Origin: Phycisphaerales bacterium
Lineage (GTDB): Bacteria; Planctomycetota; Phycisphaerae; UBA1845; Fen-1342
DNA: 64,000 bases
Direction of reading: 5' to 3'
NCBI GenBank assembly: GCA_022839625.1
Contig: JALHJL010000009.1
Location: forward strand, 29,126-93,125
Shown here: in pieces, positions 16,392 through 24,693 of the stretch
How positions within the stretch are numbered: position 1 is the first letter of the stretch
Layout of the letters: every line of letters begins with the position of its first letter
Program-made: the position numbers and the translations under genes
Notes under the pieces: model-generated
Database searches by the model: none
What the model was told of the DNA's origin: nothing
Seen by the model: the letters and a program-made list of their open reading frames with translations, nothing else

Positions 16392-18617
16392 TCAGCGTGT
16401 GAGCAAGCGCCGGAAGTCTTCCTCGCTCAGTACACGCACGCCGAGGGTGCGGGCCTTGTCGAGCTTGCTGCCCGGCGACTCGCCGGCGACGACGAAGTCC
16501 GTGTTCTTGCTGACGGAGCTGGTGGGCTTGCCGCCGTGCTCCTTGATGAGGGCCTCGATCTCGCTGCGTGAGTAGCGCGAAAGCGTGCCGGTCACGACGA
16601 CGGTTTTGCCGGCCAGCGGGCCGGCCGCCGGCCGTAGAGCCTGCGGCTGAGCCATGTTCACGCCAACGGCCTTCAGCTCGGCAATCGTGCGCTGATTCGA
16701 CGCATCGTCGAACCACCCGCGAATTGCCTTCGCCATCTCGGGGCCAATCCCCTCCACCTCCTTCAGATCATTCTCGTCAGCCGCCGCAAGCCTTTCCATC
16801 GTTCCGAAGTGCTGTGCGAGCGCCTCGGCTGTAGCGACGCCGATGAACGGGATATTCAATGCCGCCAACAAACTGGAGAGTGGGCGACGCTTGCTTTCTT
16901 CGATCGCATCCAGGAGTCGGTCGGTTCGCGTTTGGCCAAGAGCGGTGAGCTTCCGTTCGTCAGTACCGGGTGCGAATTCGAGATCTTCAACGTCGCGCCG
17001 ACGCTGCCCCAATCGGTACAAATCCGCGAAGTTGCGTACCAGTTGAGACCTGACCATTCTTTCGATTAGCTGTTCGCCCAGGCCTTCGATGTCCATCTGC
17101 TGGCGGCCGCAAAACACACGCAGACGCTCGGCCATTTGTCCCGGGCAGGCGGGGTTGGAACAAAGAAGGTCGACCATCGAAGCGACTTCTTCAACGGGCT
17201 CATCGCAGCCGCGGCCGACAGACTCCCCACGAGCCGCCTTCATTCTGCACGTGCGAGGCACTGTCCTCCGCTGGCGTCTTTGCAGGTAGAGTTCGCACCT
17301 CTCATTGATGCACCAGAAAGCCTTCATCCCAGGCTTAACGGGCTCTCGTATGAGACGAGCACCGCAGGCGGGACAGGCAGCAGGGGGTTTGATCGCCACC
17401 GCATCCGCCGGCCGCTTCTCACGTACAACACCGACCACCTGCGGAATGATCTCCCCGGCCTTCTCGACCAAGACCGTGTCGCCAATCCGCACGTCGAGGC
17501 GCTTTATTTGATCCAGATTGTGCAGGCTCGCATTCTTCACCGTCGTTCCAGCCAGTTGCACCGGCTCCAGATTCGCGACCGGCGTGATCGTGCCGAGCTT
17601 GCCGACCTGGAAATCGACGGATAACAGCCGGCTCTGGGCCTGCTCGGCGGCATACTTGTACGCCATGCACCAGCGCGGCGCTTTGCTCGTCGCCCCCAGC
17701 CGCCGCCGTTGGTCGAAGCGCTCGATCTTCACTACGACGCCGTCGGTGTCGTACTCCAGCGTCCGGCGGCGCGTGTCCCACTCGGCGACGAAACGTATGA
17801 CGTCCTCGATGTCGCCGCACTGGCGGGCGTGCGGGTTCGTGGGGATGCCCCAGTCGTGCAGGCGGGCATTCATTTGGCTGTGCGTCTTGACGGCCGGTGG
17901 CATGGGTTCGATCACGCCGACGCCGTGGCATTGAAACGCGAGCCCGCGCTGCGCGACGATGCGGGCATCGAGTTGTTTGAGGGTGCCGGCGGTGGCGTTA
18001 CGCGGGTTGGCGAACGGCTCCTCGCCGGCGGCGCTGCGCTGCCTGTTGCACCGGTCGAAATCGGGCCGCGGCCAGTACACTTCGCCGCGCACCTCCAGGA
18101 TGTGCGGCCAGCCGGTGCCGCTCAGGCGCAGCGGGACGCTGCGCACGGTGCGCAAGTTCTGGGTGATGTCGTCGCCGGTCTCGCCGTCGCCGCGCGTGGC
18201 GCCCTGCGCGAGCACGCCGTCTTCGTAGCGCAGCGCAACCGCGACGCCGTCGATCTTGGCGTCCACGAGGTATTCGTAGGACTCGCCGGCGAGCCCTTTC
18301 CGCACGCGCTGGTCGAAATCGCGCAACTCCTGGGGCGAGTACGTGTTGTCGATCGAGAGCATCGGCAGCGCGTGCCGGACGTGCGCAAAGCCCTCCAGCG
18401 GCCGCTCGCCGACCCGCTGCGTGGGTGAGTCGGGCGTGACGAGTTCGGGGTGCCTGGCCTCGAGTTCGCGCAGCGCCTGCACCAGGGCGTCATACTGCTG
18501 GTCGCTGATTTCAGGGGCATTCTGGACGAAGTAGAGATGATCGTGGCGGCGGATTTCGTCGCGCAGTGTCTCGATTCGCGCAATGACCGACGCCGTGGCC
18601 GGCTTACTGCTGCTCAT
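16392..18617 (-). CDS. ligA: NAD-dependent DNA ligase with cysteine-rich insertion
   Basis: LigA seals nicks during replication and repair using NAD. The chain has 741 residues against the usual 670 or so. The Ia and adenylation domains are intact, with the adenylated Lys121 in VDAKIDGVA, then the OB fold, helix-hairpin-helix repeats and a C-terminal BRCT domain (GKTVVVTGTLSRYSR). The zinc finger is unusual: after CPAC (415, 418) there is CINERC (436-441), then an insertion of roughly 45 Arg-rich residues with Cys457 and Cys471, then a second finger half CSNPAC (486-491). The ATG overlaps the upstream lipoprotein gene by 14 bases. It is the last gene of the murI-ligA cluster. Confidence 0.95.
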   Translation of the reverse strand: MSSSKPATASVIARIETLRDEIRRHDHLYFVQNAPEISDQQYDALVQALRELEARHPELVTPDSPTQRVGERPLEGFAHVRHALPMLSIDNTYSPQELRDFDQRVRKGLAGESYEYLVDAKIDGVAVALRYEDGVLAQGATRGDGETGDDITQNLRTVRSVPLRLSGTGWPHILEVRGEVYWPRPDFDRCNRQRSAAGEEPFANPRNATAGTLKQLDARIVAQRGLAFQCHGVGVIEPMPPAVKTHSQMNARLHDWGIPTNPHARQCGDIEDVIRFVAEWDTRRRTLEYDTDGVVVKIERFDQRRRLGATSKAPRWCMAYKYAAEQAQSRLLSVDFQVGKLGTITPVANLEPVQLAGTTVKNASLHNLDQIKRLDVRIGDTVLVEKAGEIIPQVVGVVREKRPADAVAIKPPAACPACGARLIREPVKPGMKAFWCINERCELYLQRRQRRTVPRTCRMKAARGESVGRGCDEPVEEVASMVDLLCSNPACPGQMAERLRVFCGRQQMDIEGLGEQLIERMVRSQLVRNFADLYRLGQRRRDVEDLEFAPGTDERKLTALGQTRTDRLLDAIEESKRRPLSSLLAALNIPFIGVATAEALAQHFGTMERLAAADENDLKEVEGIGPEMAKAIRGWFDDASNQRTIAELKAVGVNMAQPQALRPAAGPLAGKTVVVTGTLSRYSRSEIEALIKEHGGKPTSSVSKNTDFVVAGESPGSKLDKARTLGVRVLSEEDFRRLLTR

Positions 18618-19332
18618 CGCTCGTCGTCCGTATGGGCGGCGCGGGGCGCGTTGCCACCTCGAACTGAAGGTCGCTCAGCTTCAACGCGGCCGATGCGGAG
18701 CGCTCGGCGGCGATCTCCGCCTTGGCGCGCCCGGCGAGGAACACGTCGACCGACTGACCCGGCCCGAGCGCGAGCGTGAAGCTGACCTGATCGTTCGCCT
18801 GCCGGCGGGCGGTCCCCGACTCCGTCGAGTAGTCCAGCAACACGAGGTCGCGCAGAATCCGCCCGCGGTCGTCGCGGGCATACAGCCGCAGGCCGACCGC
18901 GGCGTCGGGCAACCGCGCATCCGACTGCTCGCGGGCTTCGTACTCGTAGGCGAAGCGCACCGTCAGATCGAGGTCCATTGCGCGCTGCGCGCTGTTCGCG
19001 AACGCGTGGCCCAGGCGGAACATGCCCTCGGCGGTGCCGCTCCGGGTGACCGCGGCGCTCGCGTGGCCCTGGCCCGTCGGCCGCGCCCGGGCCTCGCTTT
19101 GTGCGGTACCGTCCAGGCCCGGCTCGCGGCGTTCGGTCTCGAGGGCGATGGAGAACGGTTCGTCCTGTGGGAGCCGCACCGTCACCGGATCGGTTTTCTT
19201 CAGTGCGAGCGGCTTCGGACGGACCGACAGCTCGCTGCCGAATTGCGCGCTGCCGCACCCGGTAGCGGCCCCCAAGCCGGCCGCCAACACCCCACACATC
19301 AACCAGGCCACGAATTGCCCATGTGGTTTCAT
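18604..19332 (-). CDS. Lipoprotein of unknown function
   Basis: A 242-residue predicted lipoprotein. ATG 19332 is preceded by AAGGGA. The signal ends in the lipobox-like GAATGC, so Cys would be about residue 26. The mature part contains two beta-rich blocks (FAYEYEAREQ, VSFTLALGPGQSVDVFLAGRA), consistent with an extracytoplasmic beta-sandwich. I recognise no family. It is translationally linked to ligA by a 14-base overlap, an odd pairing of an envelope protein with a DNA ligase. Confidence 0.72.
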   Translation of the reverse strand: MKPHGQFVAWLMCGVLAAGLGAATGCGSAQFGSELSVRPKPLALKKTDPVTVRLPQDEPFSIALETERREPGLDGTAQSEARARPTGQGHASAAVTRSGTAEGMFRLGHAFANSAQRAMDLDLTVRFAYEYEAREQSDARLPDAAVGLRLYARDDRGRILRDLVLLDYSTESGTARRQANDQVSFTLALGPGQSVDVFLAGRAKAEIAAERSASAALKLSDLQFEVATRPAPPIRTTSDEQQ

Positions 19333-19403
19333 CGCTTTTCGTCCCTTCTTCCGTAAGGCCGGCGGCATTCAAGCACCAAGCTCACCCGGCGGCAAGGCGG
19401 CCG

Positions 19404-20756
19404 CTAGCCCGACCACTCCTGAAGCCCGAAGCGCAAGGCCCAGGCGGCTTGCAGCAGGACCAGGAACGTCAGGAACAGGTGCCGCGCGACCGCATGCCAC
19501 TCTCGCAGGCACCAGACCGCCAGCACGACGAACGCGGGAATGGACACCGCCATGTAGCGGCCGATCGGCTCGACGCCGAATTTCGCGCCGCCCGAGGCCA
19601 GGTACGAATGCAGGAAAATCAGCGGTCCCAACAGCAGCAGCGGGCGAAAACGGCGCGGCACGCGGCCGAGCCCGGCGAGACTGACGAACAGGAGGAAGAG
19701 GTTCAGCGGCACGTTCCACATGAACGGGTTCGCAAGGTTCACCAGGCCGACCGGGGCGAACAGGGCGGTGTTGCGGAAATACCGGAACTGCTCCCAGATC
19801 GGCGTGAACGTCAGGTACGCCAGCCAGTCGCTGCGCTCCTTCTCCGGCACCCAGCCGGCCTTGAAATTGTCGATGTAAACCAGTGGGGAGCCGAACCGCC
19901 AGGTCAGGTAGCCGGCGAAGAGCAGCAGGCCGGCCGCGCCAAGCAGGCCCAGCGGAATCAGCTTCAGTAGCCGCTGCCGGCGCGTCCCCGCCGCGTTCAG
20001 CCAGAATGCCAGCACCAGCACCGCGGCGATGGCGAGCGCGGTCGGGCGCGTGGCGGTGGCCAGCCCGCTCACGAGCGCCGCAGGGAAGAACGCCCCCCGG
20101 TCGATCAGCCAGAGCGCGCCGACCATCCCCAACAACGTCAGGCCTTCGGCGTAGCCGTAGCTGTAGTACACCGCGGACGGCCAGCACAACGTCAGCGCCA
20201 CGGTGAGCAGGGCGGTGGGTTCGTCGATCCTCCGGCGGATCCAGAGGTAGAGGCTGATGGCGGCTGCCAGGGCGCACAAGTGGGTGACGAGCACCATCGC
20301 CTGGTGCGTCGTGAGCACGTGGGCCGGCGGCCGGCAAAGCAACGGGAACAACGGAAAGAACGCGATGTTCTGTTCCAGCACCTTGCGGTCGGTGGCGCCC
20401 GGCGGAGGAGCCTTGTACCGGTAGCCGCCTTCGATGATCGAGCGATAGTGGACGCCGTCGAAGCGGCACAGCGGCGCGAGGTCCGTCAGCAGATCGACGT
20501 AGGATTCGTACTCCGCCCCGCGGTGCTCGGCGGCTTGTTCCAGCAAGCGCCGGAGGTGTTTCTCAAACGGCGGGTCCAGCTTGTGCTCGATGCGGAACAG
20601 CAGCGCCGCCCCGCAGTAGGTCCCGGTCCACGTAACGAGCCGCGTGCCGGCAAAGATCAGCAAGACCAGCAGCAGGCCGCGGGCGAGTCCGCCCCCGGAG
20701 GGCGCAACCGCTGCGCCGGGCAACGGGTCTTCGAACAGCAGGCCGGCCTTCTTCAT
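19404..20756 (-). CDS. PIG-V-like membrane glycosyltransferase
   Basis: A polytopic membrane protein of 450 residues with about ten hydrophobic segments. The region FDGVHYRSIIEGGY followed by IAFFPLFPLL is the pattern of the PIG-V/GPI-mannosyltransferase-2-like family (GT-C fold), where the Asp next to the first helix is catalytic. Such enzymes transfer a sugar from a polyprenyl-phosphate donor on the outer face of the inner membrane. Bacteria lack GPI anchors, so the acceptor here is unknown. The ATG overlaps the PgeF stop as ATGA, showing coupled translation; sequence upstream of that belongs to PgeF. Confidence 0.8.
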   Translation of the reverse strand: MKKAGLLFEDPLPGAAVAPSGGGLARGLLLVLLIFAGTRLVTWTGTYCGAALLFRIEHKLDPPFEKHLRRLLEQAAEHRGAEYESYVDLLTDLAPLCRFDGVHYRSIIEGGYRYKAPPPGATDRKVLEQNIAFFPLFPLLCRPPAHVLTTHQAMVLVTHLCALAAAISLYLWIRRRIDEPTALLTVALTLCWPSAVYYSYGYAEGLTLLGMVGALWLIDRGAFFPAALVSGLATATRPTALAIAAVLVLAFWLNAAGTRRQRLLKLIPLGLLGAAGLLLFAGYLTWRFGSPLVYIDNFKAGWVPEKERSDWLAYLTFTPIWEQFRYFRNTALFAPVGLVNLANPFMWNVPLNLFLLFVSLAGLGRVPRRFRPLLLLGPLIFLHSYLASGGAKFGVEPIGRYMAVSIPAFVVLAVWCLREWHAVARHLFLTFLVLLQAAWALRFGLQEWSG

Positions 20757-21565
20757 CCCACTTCGTCCAACGACAGGTTCTCGCGGCGCAGCGCCCGCCC
20801 TTCCCTCCCGACGTCCGTCCACGCCGCCAGCAGCCCGAAGTGTCCGCAGCCCGCGCCCTCGCGCCGGTACGAGTAGAACAGGTCGTTGCGGCACATCGTG
20901 CACTCGGCGGCCAGCTCGACGTTCTGCGGCTGAAGCCCGAGCCACACCAGCAATCGCCGGTTCGCCTCCCACAGATCGAAGTACAGCCGGCCGTCGCGGC
21001 GGGTGAAGCAGCGCTCGCGCTCGGGCAGGTCAGCGGCCGCATCGTACACGTCGTGTTGCACTTCGTAGCAGCAAGGGCCGGCCCCGGGACCGATGCCGGC
21101 CAGCAGGTCGGCGGCCCGGCAGCCGCAACGTTCGACCATCAGCTCGACGACGCGCCTCGCGAGCAGCGCGACGGTACATCGCCAACTCGCGTGCATCAGC
21201 CCGAGCACTCGCCGCCCAGGATCGGCGATCAGCACGAGCGGGCAGTCGGCGGAGAACGTCATCAACGGCCGGCCGGCGCGCGTCGTTACGGCGCCATCGC
21301 ACCCGGGGAGCGGACCGCCCGGCTGGGAGTTGTCCACGAAGGCCAGGCGCGTCTCGTGCACCTGCTCGCAGTAGCAAAGGCGGCCCGTGTCCAGGCCCCA
21401 ATCGCTCACCATCATCCCGCGCTGCGCCGCCCGTTCGGCCGCCCCCGCGCCATCGCGCGGCGCGACATTCATCGGCCGCGTGGAGAAGGCGTGCAGCAGC
21501 CCGGGCACGTGCCGCAGCCGCTCGAACTGCGCGTATCGGCGACCCTCGATTTCGACGAAGTGCAT
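20753..21565 (-). CDS. pgeF: Peptidoglycan editing factor/purine nucleoside phosphorylase (YfiH/PgeF laccase domain)
   Basis: This is a 270-residue protein of the YfiH (DUF152) family. Conserved metal-site residues appear in SADCPLVLI, LMHASWRCTV, GIGPGAGPCCYEV and the Cys/His cluster CTMCRNDLFYSYRREG with CGHFG. Family members were first called multicopper polyphenol oxidases, and were later shown to act on purine nucleosides or to prevent misincorporation in peptidoglycan. Location in a cluster that starts with murI fits the cell-wall role. The start is ATG 21565, overlapping the upstream stop as TGATG; an in-frame GTG one codon earlier is possible. Confidence 0.9.
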   Translation of the reverse strand: MHFVEIEGRRYAQFERLRHVPGLLHAFSTRPMNVAPRDGAGAAERAAQRGMMVSDWGLDTGRLCYCEQVHETRLAFVDNSQPGGPLPGCDGAVTTRAGRPLMTFSADCPLVLIADPGRRVLGLMHASWRCTVALLARRVVELMVERCGCRAADLLAGIGPGAGPCCYEVQHDVYDAAADLPERERCFTRRDGRLYFDLWEANRRLLVWLGLQPQNVELAAECTMCRNDLFYSYRREGAGCGHFGLLAAWTDVGREGRALRRENLSLDEVG

Positions 21566-22536
21566 CACGTGAGACCGGGTTGCAGCAGCACCTTGATGTT
21601 GTCCGGCCGGGCGGCTGCCTCCAGCGCCTCGACGCCGCGCCGCAGAGGGTACACCGCGCTGACCATCTCATCCACCTCGACCCGCCGCTCGGCCAACAGG
21701 CGCAAGGCCGCGGGAAACGGCCCGCAGCGGCTGCCGACGAGGCGAAGCTCGTTGACCACCAGCGGTGCCAGGTCGAACGGCGCCGCCTCCGCGTACGTGC
21801 TCTTCAGTACGATCGTGCCCTGTGGGCGGCACAACCCCAGCGCCAGCCGCAGCCCCTCGGGCGAACCTGTACACTCCACAACTACGTGGTGCCCGCCGCG
21901 GGGAAGCACCTCGTCGGCGCGGTGCGTCCGCATGCCGTGTCGTGCGCACAACTCGAGCGTGCGCGGGTTGCGGCCCAGCACCTCCGGGCGACACCCCTGC
22001 GCGGCCAGCACCTGCGCCACCAGTAGCCCGAGGCGACCCGAGCCGAGCACGACGACGCGCGTCTCCGGCGTGAATTCGGCGGCGTCGAGCACGTGTGCCG
22101 CGGCGGCCAGCGGCTCGACGAACACCGCTTGCTGGTCCGTGATCGTATCTGGCACGACGTGGCAGTTACGCGCGGGAATGGTGAGCAGTTCGGCGAACGC
22201 CCCGTCACGCCCGCTGATCCCGAGCACCGTGCGACGCGGGCAGTGATTCGTCAGCCCCTGTCGGCACAGGTCACATTCCAGGCAGGGGCAGTTGATCTCG
22301 GTCACGACGCGGCGGCCGACCCACTGCTCGTCCCCGTCGACCACGGTGCCGACGAACTCGTGGCCGGGCACGCCGGCGAACTGCATGTAGCCGCGCGCCA
22401 GCTCGAGGTCAGTGGCACAAATCCCCGCCAGTTGCACGCGGACCAGGACCTCGCCGGCGCGGGGCTCGGGGTCGGGAAGGTCCGGCACAAACTGGAGTTG
22501 GCGGGACGGCGGCGTTGAGAGGACCAGAGCCTGCAC
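21565..22536 (-). CDS. Zinc-dependent alcohol dehydrogenase (MDR family)
   Basis: A medium-chain dehydrogenase of 323 residues. The catalytic zinc site is seen in GICATDLELARG and GHEFVG, and the structural zinc loop in CPCLECDLCRQGLTNHC. A Rossmann motif (VVLGSGRLGLLVAQ) follows. The protein is about 20-30 residues shorter than typical yeast-type ADHs. GTG 22536 is chosen because MDR similarity starts there and GAGGAA precedes it. It lies between the HEAT lipoprotein and pgeF with minimal spacing. The substrate (an alcohol or polyol) is not predictable. Confidence 0.88.
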   Translation of the reverse strand: MQALVLSTPPSRQLQFVPDLPDPEPRAGEVLVRVQLAGICATDLELARGYMQFAGVPGHEFVGTVVDGDEQWVGRRVVTEINCPCLECDLCRQGLTNHCPRRTVLGISGRDGAFAELLTIPARNCHVVPDTITDQQAVFVEPLAAAAHVLDAAEFTPETRVVVLGSGRLGLLVAQVLAAQGCRPEVLGRNPRTLELCARHGMRTHRADEVLPRGGHHVVVECTGSPEGLRLALGLCRPQGTIVLKSTYAEAAPFDLAPLVVNELRLVGSRCGPFPAALRLLAERRVEVDEMVSAVYPLRRGVEALEAAARPDNIKVLLQPGLT

Positions 22537-22561
22537 GCATGTTCCTCGCGAAGCCCGCCGA

Positions 22562-23482
22562 CTACTCCTCCTTGGAGCCTGGCCAGAGCCAGCGCACCAG
22601 CTCCTTCGTGTCGTACCAGTTCTTCTCCCAGGCGTTGCGATACGGTGGGCGGCGCGACTCGGGAACCTCGCCCGCGTGCGCAAAGAGGCCCTCGCCGTTG
22701 GCCGCGAGCCACTCCTCCCACGCCAGGACGTTGGTGTCGTTCGTCCGTCCGGTCAGCCGGACCAGCGACTCCTCGCATTGGTGAACGACTGCGAAGTCCT
22801 CGTCCCGCAAACCGTCGATCAGCACTTTGACCGCTTGTTCGTCTGGGTAATACGCCAGCCCCCGGGCGGCGGCGATCCGGGCGTGCCGGTCATCGTCCAG
22901 CCGCAGACGATCCACGAGGGTCGTGAAAACGCCTTGCCGGTGCTCTTCCGGCACGCTTTCGGCGGCCGACAAATCGGCCAGCGCGACGAGCGCGTCCCAC
23001 CGGCACAACGCGACCGGCGGCCACACCTCCTGCGGCGGATAATCGCGGTAATTCAGAATCTTCAGCGCGGTTTCGGTCGCGCGCGGGTCGCCGGTCCGTG
23101 CCAAAGCCCGGATGGCGACGCAGCGCGTCTGCGGCTCGCTCTCCAGGAGGGCAATCGCGACGAATGTCTTGATCGCCCACTCCCGATCGTATTGCTTGCT
23201 CTTGGAAATCTGGGCGACCGCGTCCCGCCGGGCGTCGGGGTCCTCGGAGGACACCGCGACCAGCATGTACTGCTGCGGCGTCATGCGCGGGGCGAAGAGC
23301 TTCTTGAAGCCCGCGTCGAGCTTGGCCTCGATCTTCGGGCCCTGGTCCTGGCAACCCGCGAGCAGCAAGCCCGTTACGCCGACCAGGAGCGCACCAAGGC
23401 CGGCGCCGCGTCTAATGCGGGACGCGCGGGCGCCCCACGTACTGCTCGGGCTCCACCAGCTCCACGTGCTCGATCGTTTCAT
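22562..23482 (-). CDS. HEAT-repeat lipoprotein
   Basis: A predicted lipoprotein of up to 306 residues. A basic segment (SRIRRGAG) and a hydrophobic stretch lead to the lipobox LLLAGC. The mature part contains HEAT-like helical pairs (DARRDAVAQISKSKQY, TRCVAIRALARTGDPRATE, HARIAAARGLAYYPDEQAV), suggesting a protein-binding scaffold in the envelope. The only ATG, at 23482, lies 71 bases inside murI, which would be an unusually long overlap; a rare ATT start near 23415 is the alternative. It is part of the murI-ligA cluster. Confidence 0.75.
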   Translation of the reverse strand: MKRSSTWSWWSPSSTWGARASRIRRGAGLGALLVGVTGLLLAGCQDQGPKIEAKLDAGFKKLFAPRMTPQQYMLVAVSSEDPDARRDAVAQISKSKQYDREWAIKTFVAIALLESEPQTRCVAIRALARTGDPRATETALKILNYRDYPPQEVWPPVALCRWDALVALADLSAAESVPEEHRQGVFTTLVDRLRLDDDRHARIAAARGLAYYPDEQAVKVLIDGLRDEDFAVVHQCEESLVRLTGRTNDTNVLAWEEWLAANGEGLFAHAGEVPESRRPPYRNAWEKNWYDTKELVRWLWPGSKEE

Positions 23483-24245
23483 TGAGGAACCTCGATCCCA
23501 CCTGCCGGAACCGCGCCGGGTTATCGCTCACGTAGCTCTGCATGGTACCGGGCGATTGCTGCGGACTCAAGCCGTCGTGCTGGCTGAGATGGCGCTGCAC
23601 GGCCAGCGAAGTCTCGCGACCGCTGTCCACGATCTGCACTTCCGGTCCCAGGCACGCCGCAATCGCGCCGCGCAGCAGCGGGTAGTGGGTGCAGCCCAGC
23701 ACGATCACGCGCACGCCCTGGCTCCGCAGGGGGCCGAGATACGTCTCGACGGTGAGCCGAACGATCTCGTCGTCGCCATCGCGGCCCTCTTCGACCAGCG
23801 GCACGAACAACGGGCAGGCCTGCGCGATGACCGGCTGCGCCGGCGCGAGCGCCCGTATCGCTTTCACGTACGCCCCGCTGGCGATCGTCGCCTCGGTGCC
23901 GATGACCGCCACCGGTTGGCCCGCGGCCAGCCGGACCGCCGCCCGTGCCCCCGGCTCGACTACGCCGATCACGGGTACCGGCAGCTCGCGGGCCAGAACA
24001 TCCAGGGTGAGCGCGCTGGCGGTGTTGCACGCCGCCACGATCAGCTTCGGGTCGAACCGCAGCAGAAACCCGGCCGTCTCGAGCGCGAACTGCACGACGG
24101 TCGGACGCGACTTCGTGCCGTACGGGATGCGGGCCGTGTCGCCGAAGTACACGAGGTCCTCGTTCGGCAGGAGCTGGCGCAGGTGGCGCACGACGGACAG
24201 CCCGCCCAGCCCGGAATCGAATACGCCAATGGGGTGCGGATTCAT
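23412..24245 (-). CDS. murI: Glutamate racemase
   Basis: MurI makes D-glutamate for peptidoglycan. The 277-residue protein has the two catalytic cysteines in AACNTAS (Cys73) and LGCTHYPLL (Cys184), and the N-terminal IGVFDSGLGGLSV with its catalytic Asp. Length and motif spacing are normal, although the C-terminal 25 residues extend beyond the usual end. It begins the compact minus-strand cluster that continues through the HEAT lipoprotein, ADH, PgeF, PIG-V-like transferase and lipoprotein to ligA. Confidence 0.95.
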   Translation of the reverse strand: MNPHPIGVFDSGLGGLSVVRHLRQLLPNEDLVYFGDTARIPYGTKSRPTVVQFALETAGFLLRFDPKLIVAACNTASALTLDVLARELPVPVIGVVEPGARAAVRLAAGQPVAVIGTEATIASGAYVKAIRALAPAQPVIAQACPLFVPLVEEGRDGDDEIVRLTVETYLGPLRSQGVRVIVLGCTHYPLLRGAIAACLGPEVQIVDSGRETSLAVQRHLSQHDGLSPQQSPGTMQSYVSDNPARFRQVGSRFLNETIEHVELVEPEQYVGRPRVPH

Positions 24246-24384
24246 GCGGCCCTCCGTGACCAGAATGCCATCGGGATCATGGCAAAGAGCATACGGCGAG
24301 AGCGGTCGCTAGGCCAGTTCGCCCGGCGTGTCGCGTGTTCTGACGGCTTGTCGGTCCGCGCGTGCGGCCCGGAGGTGCTTTCCG

Positions 24385-24624
24385 TTACGGGCAGATGATC
24401 GGGCCGGGGCAAGCGCAGCCTACGCCAGACTGGCCCATCAGGGCGACAAAGGGGTTGATGTCGCCGAAGTCCGCCGCGCCGTCGCCGCCCAGGACCTGCC
24501 CCGCATAGTAGGTGCGGCCGCGCGGGGCCGTTTTGCCCTGGAGGTCGGGATGACTGTAGTCAACGCCACCGTCCAGGACGGCCACGACGACTCCCTGGCC
24601 TGGCAGTCCACCGCAAGAGTAGCG
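24385..24624 (-). pseudogene. Remnant of a subtilase fused to a DINPFV dockerin-like tail
   Basis: This short frame reads GVVVAVLDGGVDYSHPDLQGK, the catalytic-Asp segment of an S8 subtilisin-like protease. Within 20 residues it passes into AADFGDINPFVALMGQSG, the second half of the dockerin-like tail found on other exported proteins in this window. Everything between the Asp motif and the tail of a normal subtilase (His and Ser motifs, some 250 residues) is missing, and there is no signal peptide or start. It looks like the two ends of a deleted protease gene. Confidence 0.6.
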
Positions 24625-24693
24625 TCGGCCCCCGGTGGCCGCCGCAGAGCGCTGACACCACCCCGAAATCCTGCATGGGCGGAGGGGGGCAGG

